Source of the DNA: RGIG9041 sp045612565
GTDB taxonomy: Bacteria > Bacillota > Clostridia > Oscillospirales > QAKW01
DNA length: 15,706 nt
Direction: 5' to 3'
Assembly (NCBI GenBank): GCA_045612565.1
Contig: JAZKZG010000091.1
Span: forward strand, 1-15,706
The notes beneath the pieces were generated by a model that was not told where the DNA came from, ran no database searches, and was given only the letters and a program-made list of their open reading frames with translations. How positions within the stretch are numbered: the first letter of the stretch is position 1; the number at the start of each line of letters is the position of its first letter. The translations under genes were made by a program, and so were the position numbers. Below, one piece after another: positions 1 through 6,933 of the stretch.

Positions 1-1789
1 AGGGGAGAATCTTATCAAGAGCAGCTTCTCTCTCTTCAACAGTATCAGCACAGATCATCTCACGGAATGCAGCAATTCTGTCCTCTTCAAAGAACATATG
101 CTCTGTACGGCAAAGGCCGATACCCTCAGCACCAAGCTCACGAGCTTTTTTAGCGTCAGCAGGTGTGTCAGCATTTGTTCTAACTTTAAGTGTTCTGTAT
201 TTGTCAGCCCAGTCCATAATTCTGCCGAATTCGCCTGCGATTTCAGCGTCAACAGTGGGGATAATACCATCATAGATGTTACCGGTTGAACCGTCGATTG
301 AGATGTAGTCACCCTCAACGTATGTTTTGCCGGCAAGCTCGAATTTTTTGTTTTCTTCGTCCATTTTGATTTCGCCACAGCCCGATACACAGCAAGTACC
401 CATACCACGAGCAACAACAGCTGCGTGTGATGTCATACCGCCACGAACAGTGAGGATACCCTGTGAAGCTTTCATACCTGTGATATCTTCAGGTGAAGTC
501 TCAAGACGAACAAGAACAACTTTCTCGCCTCTCTCGTTCCATTCAACAGCATCTTCTGCAGTGAATACAACTTTACCGCAAGCAGCACCGGGAGATGCGC
601 CAAGACCCTTACCTGCAGGAGTTGCAGCTTTAAGAGCTTTAGCATCAAACTGGGGATGGAGAAGTGTATCAAGGTTACGGGGATCGATCATTGCAACAGC
701 TTTCTTCTCATCGATCATGCCTTCGTCAACGAGGTCACAAGCGATTTTAAGAGCAGCTTTAGCAGTTCTCTTACCGTTTCTTGTCTGGAGCATATAAAGT
801 TTGCCAGCTTCAACTGTAAACTCCATATCCTGCATATCTCTGTAGTGATCCTCGAGGATACCGCAAACTTTTACAAACTCTGCGTATGCTTCGGGGAATT
901 TTTCAGCCATCTGAGCGATCGGCATAGGAGTACGAACACCTGCAACAACGTCTTCACCCTGTGCGTTTACAAGGAACTCACCCATAAGGCCTTTGTCGCC
1001 AGTAGCGGGATCACGTGTAAATGCAACACCGGTACCGCAATCGTCACCCATGTTACCGAATGCCATTGCCTGAACGTTAACAGCAGTACCCCATGAATAA
1101 GGAATATCGTTGTCGCGTCTGTAAACGTTTGCACGGGGGTTGTCCCATGAACGGAAAACAGCCTCAACAGCGCCCATAAGCTGTTCTTTGGGATCGGTGG
1201 GGAAGTCTTTACCGATTTTAGCTTTGTATTCAGCTTTAAACTGACCTGCAAGCTCTTTAAGATCATCAGCAGTAAGCTCAACGTCCTGAGTTACGCCTTT
1301 CTTTTCTTTCATAGCGTCGATAAGCTCTTCAAAGTATTTCTTACCAACTTCCATAACAACGTCTGAATACATCTGAATAAATCTTCTGTAGCAGTCCCAA
1401 GCCCAACGGGGATTGCCTGATTTTGCAGACATAACATCAACAACCTCTTCGTTAAGACCAAGGTTGAGGATTGTGTCCATCATACCGGGCATTGAAGCTC
1501 TTGCACCTGAACGTACTGAAACGAGGAGCGGATTTTCTTTGTCGCCAAATTTTTTGCCAACAACATCTTCCATCTTGTCGATGTACTCCATGATCTGAGC
1601 CTGGATCTCATCGTTGATTTTTCTGCCGTCCTCATAGTATTGAGTACAAGCCTCGGTAGAAATGGTAAAGCCCTGCGGAACGGGAAGACCGATTTTGGTC
1701 ATTTCTGCAAGGTTAGCACCTTTACCGCCGAGAAGCTCACGCATGTTAGCGTCGCCTTCGCTGAAAAGATAAACAAACTTTTTAGCCAT
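1..1789 (-). CDS. ppdK: Pyruvate, phosphate dikinase (N-terminal 596 codons, cut by window edge)
   Basis: The enzyme interconverts pyruvate + ATP + Pi and PEP + AMP + PPi in the cytosol; in anaerobic clostridia it usually serves glycolysis or gluconeogenesis. The start is the ATG at 1789-1787 (MAKKFVYLFSEGDAN), 8 nt after a GGAGG at 1802-1798. The frame is open to the left edge. The ATP-grasp domain comes first and contains SVRSGARASMPGMMDTILNL. The swivelling phosphohistidine domain follows, with TSHAAVVARGMG, where the catalytic His is residue 455. The PEP/pyruvate TIM barrel then begins and contains GLCRTEHMFFEEDR with Arg561. His455 and Arg561 fall on the same numbers as in the C. symbiosum enzyme, so there are no net indels up to there. 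That family is about 874 aa, so roughly 280 residues lie outside the window. It is transcribed divergently from prs. Identification is secure; its physiological direction is not visible. Confidence 0.97.
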   Translation of the reverse strand, partial: MAKKFVYLFSEGDANMRELLGGKGANLAEMTKIGLPVPQGFTISTEACTQYYEDGRKINDEIQAQIMEYIDKMEDVVGKKFGDKENPLLVSVRSGARASMPGMMDTILNLGLNEEVVDVMSAKSGNPRWAWDCYRRFIQMYSDVVMEVGKKYFEELIDAMKEKKGVTQDVELTADDLKELAGQFKAEYKAKIGKDFPTDPKEQLMGAVEAVFRSWDNPRANVYRRDNDIPYSWGTAVNVQAMAFGNMGDDCGTGVAFTRDPATGDKGLMGEFLVNAQGEDVVAGVRTPMPIAQMAEKFPEAYAEFVKVCGILEDHYRDMQDMEFTVEAGKLYMLQTRNGKRTAKAALKIACDLVDEGMIDEKKAVAMIDPRNLDTLLHPQFDAKALKAATPAGKGLGASPGAACGKVVFTAEDAVEWNERGEKVVLVRLETSPEDITGMKASQGILTVRGGMTSHAAVVARGMGTCCVSGCGEIKMDEENKKFELAGKTYVEGDYISIDGSTGNIYDGIIPTVDAEIAGEFGRIMDWADKYRTLKVRTNADTPADAKKARELGAEGIGLCRTEHMFFEEDRIAAFREMICADTVEEREAALDKILP

Positions 1790-1834
1790 TGTAATTTCCT
1801 CCAAAATTTTTTTCATATAAATATGCCATCAACC

Positions 1835-1862
1835 ATTATAACATATTTTTGCCATGTTGCAA
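1835..1862 (-). promoter_or_regulatory. ppdK promoter (extended -10)
   Basis: Read on the minus strand, TTGCAA (1862-1857) is followed by a 16-nt spacer and a perfect TATAAT (1840-1835). The TATAAT is preceded by TG at the extended -10 position. The start would lie near 1829, giving a 5' leader of about 40 nt that ends in the GGAGG of ppdK. Seen by eye from consensus only. Confidence 0.75.
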
Positions 1863-1906
1863 CCGATTTTTTAAATTTCTTGAATTATTTAACAAAACGC
1901 ACAAAA

Positions 1907-1947
1907 TTTTGACAAACAAAAACACCCAATCGGTAATTTTTGACAAA
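1907..1947 (+). repeat. Direct repeat TTTTGACAAA, two copies 31 bp apart
   Basis: The 10-mer TTTTGACAAA occurs at 1907-1916 and 1938-1947, between the ppdK promoter and the rightward promoter. Each copy contains a perfect -35 box (TTGACA), but neither has a good -10 at 16-18 nt. They may be alternative -35 elements or a tandem regulator site, or a coincidence in AT-rich DNA. Nothing else is recognisable between 1863 and 1970. Confidence 0.3.
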
Positions 1948-1970
1948 GTTAAATAAATGTAAAAATAGAC

Positions 1971-1999
1971 TTGAAATAATGTTTAAAGATTGTTAAAAT
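1971..1999 (+). promoter_or_regulatory. Promoter of the micro-ORF / prs leader
   Basis: TTGAAA (1971-1976), a 17-nt spacer and TAAAAT (1994-1999) form a good sigma-A-type promoter. The start would be near 2006, about 30 nt before the micro-ORF and about 145 nt before prs. No better promoter is visible between the leader hairpin and prs, so prs probably depends on this one by readthrough. Confidence 0.65.
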
Positions 2000-2036
2000 G
2001 TAAATAGAAAAATTTTGCATTGGGAGGTACACATAA

Positions 2037-2102
2037 ATGAAATGTTGTTTTGGCAGTTCTTTCGGGTGGTATACTCTCATTGTACCTATTTTAATACCGT
2101 AG
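2037..2102 (+). CDS. Micro-ORF (21 aa) in the prs leader; leader peptide or microprotein
   Basis: ATG at 2037 and TAG at 2100-2102 enclose MKCCFGSSFGWYTLIVPILIP. A GGGAGG at 2022-2027 sits 9 nt upstream, as strong as the sites of real genes here, and a good promoter precedes it. The peptide begins with Lys-Cys-Cys and a Gly/Ser/aromatic stretch and ends in a hydrophobic tail (YTLIVPILIP). I do not recognise a family. Its last codon and stop lie inside the 5' arm of the terminator hairpin at 2097-2122, so a ribosome finishing it would cover that arm. Two readings are open: a leader peptide controlling readthrough into prs, or an independent hydrophobic microprotein with its own terminator. Translation is inferred from the Shine-Dalgarno sequence and context only. 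Confidence 0.5.
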   Translation: MKCCFGSSFGWYTLIVPILIP

Positions 2103-2133
2103 AAATTTTTTTGTTTCTGCGGTTTTTATTTTT
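2097..2133 (+). terminator. Leader terminator / possible attenuator upstream of prs
   Basis: CCGTAGAAA (2097-2105) pairs with TTTCTGCGG (2114-2122) as a 9-bp stem with one T-G wobble and an 8-nt loop. It is followed by TTTTTATTTTT (2123-2133). It ends 6 nt before the prs Shine-Dalgarno GGAGG (2139-2143). The stop codon of the micro-ORF is inside the 5' arm. A competing helix is possible: GGTAT (2068-2072) with ATACC (2094-2098), which would disrupt the base of the terminator stem. Confidence 0.7.
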
Positions 2134-2151
2134 GTAACGGAGGATTAAAAG

Positions 2152-3108
2152 ATGATAACACACGGTAAAAACATCAAGATTTTTGCTGGAAATGCATCAC
2201 AGAAAGTAGCAGCTGAAATGGCTGAAAAACTCGGACTCAAACTTGGAAGCAGCGTTGTAAAAACCTTCTCAGACGGTGAAATTTCGGTTTCTATCAACGA
2301 ATCTGTCAGAGGTTCTGATGTATTTCTTGTTCAGTCAACTAACCAACCTGTAAATGATAACCTTATGGAAATGCTTATAATGATAGATGCTTTCAAACGT
2401 GCATCTGCAGGTAGAATTACAGCAGTTATTCCTTATTTTGGTTATGCACGTCAGGACAGAAAGGCAAAATCAAGAGACCCGATTTCTGCAAAACTTGTTG
2501 CTGACCTTATTACAAAAGCTGGTGCTGACCGTGTTCTTACTATGGACCTTCACGCTGCACAGATTCAGGGCTTTTTCGATATTCCTGTTGACCACCTTCT
2601 CGGTGTGCCGATCCTTGCACCTTACTTCCAGGAAATGATCAATAACGGACAGGAAATCACTGTTGTTTCTCCCGATCTTGGCTCTGTTACACGTGCACGT
2701 AACTTTGCTTCAAAGATTAATGCACCTTTAGCAATTGTTGACAAACGCCGTCAGAAAGCTAATGAGTGTGAGGTTATGAATATTATAGGTAATGTAGAGG
2801 GCAGACGTGTTGTTCTCGTTGATGATATGATTGATACTGCAGGTACCCTCTGCAACGCTGCAAAAGCACTTGTTGAGGTTGGCGGTGCAACAGAAGTATA
2901 TGCTTGTGCAACTCACGGTGTTCTTTCAGGTCCTGCTCTTGAACGTATTGAAGCAAGTCCCATCAAAAAACTTGTTCTTCTCGATACAATAGATCTTCCT
3001 GCAGATAGACGTCTTGAAAAAATTACATATCTCCCTGTTGCTCCTATTTTTGCAAACGCTATCGAAAGAGTATACGAGGACGAGCCTATTTCTGTTCTTT
3101 ACAACTAA
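2152..3108 (+). CDS. prs: Ribose-phosphate pyrophosphokinase (PRPP synthetase)
   Basis: This cytosolic enzyme makes 5-phosphoribosyl-1-diphosphate from ribose 5-phosphate and ATP for purine, pyrimidine, histidine, tryptophan and NAD synthesis. At 318 aa it has the normal length of bacterial class I Prs. Visible signatures are FSDGE near residue 39, YARQDRK (98-104) in the ATP-binding region, DLHAAQIQGFF (132-142), the flexible-loop basic residues VDKRR (196-200), and the PRPP-binding motif VLVDDMIDTAGT (221-232). The start ATG at 2152 has GGAGG 8 nt upstream (2139-2143). The gene follows a micro-ORF and a terminator-like hairpin with no promoter in between, which suggests conditional readthrough. 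A strong terminator follows it, so it is probably monocistronic with its leader. Confidence 0.97.
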   Translation: MITHGKNIKIFAGNASQKVAAEMAEKLGLKLGSSVVKTFSDGEISVSINESVRGSDVFLVQSTNQPVNDNLMEMLIMIDAFKRASAGRITAVIPYFGYARQDRKAKSRDPISAKLVADLITKAGADRVLTMDLHAAQIQGFFDIPVDHLLGVPILAPYFQEMINNGQEITVVSPDLGSVTRARNFASKINAPLAIVDKRRQKANECEVMNIIGNVEGRRVVLVDDMIDTAGTLCNAAKALVEVGGATEVYACATHGVLSGPALERIEASPIKKLVLLDTIDLPADRRLEKITYLPVAPIFANAIERVYEDEPISVLYN

Positions 3109-3120
3109 AAAATGCATTAT

Positions 3121-3153
3121 TTTCGCCTTGATTTTTCAGGGCGAAATTTTTTT
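3121..3153 (+). terminator. prs terminator
   Basis: An 11-bp stem (3121-3131 with 3136-3146, one T-G wobble) has a TTTT loop and is followed by seven T residues (3147-3153). It lies 12 nt after the prs stop codon. Confidence 0.88.
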
Positions 3154-3173
3154 GAAAAAATGTCCGAAAAGGG

Positions 3174-3201
3174 TTGCAAAATCAGTATTATTTGGTACAA
3201 T
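3174..3201 (+). promoter_or_regulatory. Promoter of the ABC exporter operon
   Basis: TTGCAA (3174-3179), a 16-nt spacer and TACAAT (3196-3201) with a TG at the extended -10 position (3193-3194). The start would be near 3208, leaving a leader of about 55 nt to the first ABC gene. No operator-like palindrome or adjacent regulator gene is visible. Confidence 0.65.
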
Positions 3202-3262
3202 ACAGGCAAGGACTTAATTAATAATATGTTAACAACTTGTATTGTGGAGGAGGATGCATATT

Positions 3263-5026
3263 ATGAAAAAGAACGGTTTCATTTTGTCAAGCTTTAAAGG
3301 GTATAAAGCGCGCTATGTTTTTTCGCTGATAACCACGCTCATTTACTCACTTATTGCTCTTTTGCCGACGGTAGTAATCGGCAGAATTGTCGATGATGTT
3401 TTGTCGAACCAATATGGATTACCGGCTGATGAACGTACGGCACTTTTGTGGAAATACGCCATCATTTATGTTGTTGTAGTATTTCTTCAGACGTCGCTTT
3501 TCTTGCTTGTCAGACAAATCTGTCATCGTGCGGCTCAGCACGTTTCGGTCGGCATCAGGTCAAAATTGTATGAGAAATTGCAAACACTTGATTTTTCGTT
3601 CTATTCACACAATCCTAGCGGTGAAATCATTTCGCAGCTCACGACTGACGTAAATGTAATTTACGACTTTATTTCAACTCATCTTTATGTTTTTGTACGT
3701 GACTGTGCAATGCTTGTTTTCACTTTTGTCATTCTTTTGATGACAAGCGGGATTGTTACGGCGCTTCTTTTCTCATTTATCCCGTTTATTGTTGTTTTTA
3801 CAGTGATTTTACATAAAAATACAAAGTTTTTGCATCGCAGACTTCGTGACAAATTCTCGGAGATGAATACGTATGTTAATGAGAATCTTGGTGCATATCG
3901 TGTTGTAAAGGCTTTTGCAAGAGAAAAATATGAGATAGGCAGACTCACCAAAGAGAGTGAGGGCTATCGCGATATGGCGATAGATAATACCAAAATCCGT
4001 CTCAACTACGCTATGCCGATACATATAACAGCTGAACTTATGCGTATTATTGCTCTTTGTGCATGTGGTATAATCATTCTACTTGTTCCTGATTCGGGGC
4101 TTAAAATCGGCGGTCTTTATATGGCAACAACCTATGTGTATACAGTTGTTGCGCGTGTGCGTGAACTTTCAACAATAATTTCACAGTTCCAGCACTTCAA
4201 CGTGTCTGTCAATAAGGTAACTTCACTTTACGAAACCGAACCCGATATTGATAATGTTGAACATATCGAAAGCAAAGACGGTAAAATCCATAAGATAGAA
4301 TTCAGAGACGTAACACTCATTCTTGACGGTCATATGATTCTTGATCATGTCAGCTTTACTGTGCGAGAGGGGCAAACTGTTGCGATTATGGGGCCCACGG
4401 GTGCAGGTAAAACAATTCTTATATCAATGCTTCTTCGTCTTTACGACCCATCTTGCGGTCAGATTCTTATAAATAATGTTGATATTAAACGAATGGATCT
4501 TAATCGTCTTCGTAAAATGATTGCACTCAGTACACAGGATGTGTTCCTGTTCTCTGATACAATTGACGGCAATATTGCATACTCAAATCCCGACTTGCCT
4601 ATTGAAGAAGTAAAGCATTTTGCAGAGTGTGCGCAAGCGGCGGACTTTATTGAAAAACTGTCCGAGGGTTATGATACCATCATCGGTGAACGCGGTGTCG
4701 GTCTTTCTGGCGGACAGCGTCAGCGTATTGCACTTGCACGTGCCGTTGCAAAAAAATCGTCGCTTATAATTCTTGATGATACAACCTCGGCGGTTGATAT
4801 GGAAACTGAGTCACTTATCCTGCACGAACTCGCAAAAATCAAAAACAAAATCAAAATCATTGTTGCACAGCGCATTACTTCTGTGGTTGATGCCGACAAA
4901 ATTCTCGTTATCGAAAACGGTAAGATAACCGAAGAGGGAACACACGCCGAACTTGTGCAAAACGGCGGCTATTACACATCCATTTACAATATAAGCCAAC
5001 AAGGCAGTGCGGAGGTGGAAAAATAA
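3263..5026 (+). CDS. ABC exporter half-transporter with degenerate ATPase site (subunit 1)
   Basis: At 587 aa, this is an inner-membrane exporter subunit with an N-terminal six-helix transmembrane domain (hydrophobic segments at about 18-40, 64-84, 138-160, 164-184 and near 255-300) and a C-terminal ATPase domain. The motifs are Walker A GPTGAGKT (377-384), LSGGQ (481-485) and Walker B ending LDD. The catalytic Glu after Walker B is Asp506 and the switch His is Gln536. This pattern is known from the degenerate half of heterodimeric exporters such as TM287/288 and BmrCD. I chose ATG 3263 because it lies 9 nt after GGAGGAGG (3246-3253); the TTG at 3242 and the ATG at 3254 are upstream of or abut that site. 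The stop overlaps the start of the next gene (TAATG), which implies translational coupling and equal dosage. The substrate is unknown; multidrug, peptide or lipid export are all possible. Confidence 0.93.
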   Translation: MKKNGFILSSFKGYKARYVFSLITTLIYSLIALLPTVVIGRIVDDVLSNQYGLPADERTALLWKYAIIYVVVVFLQTSLFLLVRQICHRAAQHVSVGIRSKLYEKLQTLDFSFYSHNPSGEIISQLTTDVNVIYDFISTHLYVFVRDCAMLVFTFVILLMTSGIVTALLFSFIPFIVVFTVILHKNTKFLHRRLRDKFSEMNTYVNENLGAYRVVKAFAREKYEIGRLTKESEGYRDMAIDNTKIRLNYAMPIHITAELMRIIALCACGIIILLVPDSGLKIGGLYMATTYVYTVVARVRELSTIISQFQHFNVSVNKVTSLYETEPDIDNVEHIESKDGKIHKIEFRDVTLILDGHMILDHVSFTVREGQTVAIMGPTGAGKTILISMLLRLYDPSCGQILINNVDIKRMDLNRLRKMIALSTQDVFLFSDTIDGNIAYSNPDLPIEEVKHFAECAQAADFIEKLSEGYDTIIGERGVGLSGGQRQRIALARAVAKKSSLIILDDTTSAVDMETESLILHELAKIKNKIKIIVAQRITSVVDADKILVIENGKITEEGTHAELVQNGGYYTSIYNISQQGSAEVEK

Positions 5027-6819
5027 TGGCAAGAAACAGATATGATATTGACGAATCTTTAGAAACCCCGTTTAATATTAACAATTTTAAACGTTGCGGA
5101 AAATATGTAAAACACAGCGCCAAAGGACTTGTCCTAGGCGGAATACTCAGCCTGCTCGCAACAGCATTTGCTCTTTGCGGACCGTATTTTATTAAAGCGG
5201 TAATTGATATAATTACCAATCAGCAACAAAACGGAACAAAAGAAATAAAAGGTATCATTATTATAGGTGTATTATATCTTATTTGTATTTTGCTTTCAGA
5301 ACTTTGTTCCTATTTCAGAACAATAGTTGTTTCAAAAGCCGGTCAGCAGATTATCCACGAAATACGTGTAGATATCTTTTCGCACATCCAAAAACTGTCA
5401 TTTAACTACTTTGACAGTCGTCCGCGCGGCAAAATACTCGTTCGCGTTGTACATTACGTAAATAATGTTGCCGACTTTTTGTCAAATGGTCTTATAAATA
5501 TTGTTGTTCAGTTTTTAACGATATTTATGATAGTATTTTTTATGCTATCACTCGACGCTTATCTCACCCTGATTGCATTGACGGGTGTACCATTTATAGT
5601 TATTTATATGGTGCTGATTAAAAACCGTCAGCGCCGTGCTTGGACTAACCATTCTGCAAAGAACTCAAATGCCACAGCCTATGTCAGCGAGTCAATCAAT
5701 GGTATGCAGATAACACAAGCATTTAATCGTGAAAAAGTAAATCAGGGTATCTATGATAAACTGCTTGATGAAATGCGAAAAGCACATATGAAAGCTGTTT
5801 CGATTAACCTCAGCGTTCCGTTTGTTATCGAAAACCTTGCGTCGTTTGTCCGTGCATTTTTGTATATCGGTGCGATAGTTCTTCTTGCAGGTAAAAACTA
5901 TGAGGCGAGTGTTATTATTGCAATGGGTTCTTATACAACTCGTTTCTGGGGTCCTATCCAGAGTATTGGCGATATCTATAACCAACTTGTAAATACAGGC
6001 TCTTACCTTGAGCGCATTTTTGATACTATCGACGAAAAAATAGAAATAGACGATGTCCCCGGTGCTTACGACATCCCCGAAATCAAGGGTGAGGTTGAGT
6101 ATAAAGATGTAACCTTCAGCTACGAAGAAGGTAAAACAATTCTAGAAAATGTCAGCTTTAAAGCAGTCCCTGGTCAAAGCGTTGCACTTGTAGGTCCTAC
6201 GGGTGCGGGTAAAAGTACGGTTGTTAACCTCCTTTGCCGTTTTTATGATATCCAGAAAGGCGAAATACTTATTGACGGTCATAATGTTCACGATGTAACA
6301 CTCAGTTCACTTCGTGAGGGCATGGGAATTATGCTTCAGGATAGCTTTATTTTCTCAGGTACAGTCAAAGATAACATTCGTTACGGTAAACTTGATGCAA
6401 CTGATGAAGAAATAATTGCTGCTGCAAAAACGGTATGTGCACACGATTTTATTTCAAATCTCGAAAACGGATATGATACTGAAATCAACGAAAAAGGCTC
6501 AATGCTCTCACAAGGTCAGCGTCAGCTTATCTGTTTTGCAAGAACTGTGCTCTCTGACCCCAAAATCCTTATTCTTGACGAGGCTACATCATCAATCGAT
6601 ACCGAAACGGAACAACTCGTTCAGCAAGGCATTGAAAAAATGATGGAAGGAAGAACATCATTTGTTATTGCCCATCGTCTGTCTACTATAATCAACTGTG
6701 ATACCATTATGTATATCGATAAAAAAGGCATACTTGAATCTGGTTCACATAACGAACTTTTAGAAAAAGGCGGAGCTTATCACGATCTCTACACAGCACA
6801 ACTTATGGAAAACGAATGA
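5026..6819 (+). CDS. ABC exporter half-transporter, catalytically canonical (subunit 2)
   Basis: At 597 aa, this is the partner of the preceding gene, with the same fold order: six-helix transmembrane domain, then ATPase domain. Walker A is GPTGAGKS (390-397). Walker B is ILILDEATSS with catalytic Glu519, and the switch His is His550. Its signature is LSQGQ (494-498) rather than LSGGQ. In a heterodimer, each ATP site pairs the Walker motifs of one subunit with the signature of the other. The degenerate Asp506/Gln536 of subunit 1 would therefore face this altered LSQGQ, while this subunit's intact Walker motifs face the canonical LSGGQ. All deviations thus fall in one site. The ATG at 5026-5028 overlaps the upstream stop, with GGAGG at 5011-5015. 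The operon ends in a terminator directly downstream. Confidence 0.94.
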   Translation: MARNRYDIDESLETPFNINNFKRCGKYVKHSAKGLVLGGILSLLATAFALCGPYFIKAVIDIITNQQQNGTKEIKGIIIIGVLYLICILLSELCSYFRTIVVSKAGQQIIHEIRVDIFSHIQKLSFNYFDSRPRGKILVRVVHYVNNVADFLSNGLINIVVQFLTIFMIVFFMLSLDAYLTLIALTGVPFIVIYMVLIKNRQRRAWTNHSAKNSNATAYVSESINGMQITQAFNREKVNQGIYDKLLDEMRKAHMKAVSINLSVPFVIENLASFVRAFLYIGAIVLLAGKNYEASVIIAMGSYTTRFWGPIQSIGDIYNQLVNTGSYLERIFDTIDEKIEIDDVPGAYDIPEIKGEVEYKDVTFSYEEGKTILENVSFKAVPGQSVALVGPTGAGKSTVVNLLCRFYDIQKGEILIDGHNVHDVTLSSLREGMGIMLQDSFIFSGTVKDNIRYGKLDATDEEIIAAAKTVCAHDFISNLENGYDTEINEKGSMLSQGQRQLICFARTVLSDPKILILDEATSSIDTETEQLVQQGIEKMMEGRTSFVIAHRLSTIINCDTIMYIDKKGILESGSHNELLEKGGAYHDLYTAQLMENE

Positions 6820-6823
6820 GTTT

Positions 6824-6860
6824 AAAATCGGCAGTAAAAACTGCCGATTTTTTGTTTTTT
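6824..6860 (+). terminator. Terminator of the ABC operon
   Basis: An 11-bp perfect stem (6824-6834 with 6841-6851) has a 6-nt TAAAAA loop and is followed by a T-rich tail to 6860. It begins 5 nt after the stop codon. The A-rich 5' arm would let it work in both directions, but nothing on the other strand needs it here. Confidence 0.9.
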
Positions 6861-6870
6861 ACAAAAAATA

Positions 6871-6899
6871 TTGACTGTCGTTTTTGCTTGATATAAAAT
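6871..6899 (+). promoter_or_regulatory. Promoter of the first phosphoesterase gene
   Basis: TTGACT (6871-6876), a 17-nt spacer and TAAAAT (6894-6899). The same TTGACTGT start of the -35 region and a 17-nt spacer recur upstream of the second paralogue (9955-9983), which supports both assignments. The start would be near 6906. Confidence 0.7.
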
Positions 6900-6913
6900 T
6901 ATTATGAATAGTT

Positions 6914-6923
6914 TTGTATACAA
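6914..6923 (+). promoter_or_regulatory. Palindrome TTGTATACAA, candidate operator
   Basis: A perfect 10-bp palindrome begins 15 nt after the -10 box, roughly +8 to +17 of the transcript, and merges into the AAGAGG ribosome binding site. An identical copy sits at the same distance in front of the next paralogue. The half-site pattern yGT...ACr resembles GntR-family operators, but no regulator gene is in the window. Confidence 0.4.
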
Positions 6924-6933
6924 GAGGTGCACT

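Noticed and set aside
327..1096. Plus-strand open frames of 146-156 codons across 327-1096
   Set aside because: They lie antisense to unmistakable ppdK coding sequence, have no ribosome binding site and no recognisable protein features.
2006..2150. PRPP or guanidine (ykkC-type) riboswitch upstream of prs
   Set aside because: I could not recognise the conserved core of that class; the region is short and occupied by a micro-ORF plus one hairpin. A covariance-model scan would settle it.
3242..3262. Upstream starts for ABC subunit 1 (TTG at 3242, ATG at 3254)
   Set aside because: The TTG lies before the GGAGGAGG and the ATG at 3254 directly abuts it; ATG 3263 has normal 9-nt spacing and starts at the usual point of the family.
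6904..6933. In-frame upstream ATG for paralogue 1 (and ATG 9955 for paralogue 2)
   Set aside because: The extensions run through the promoter and operator-like palindrome, have no ribosome binding site, differ between the paralogues, and would bury the signal peptide.
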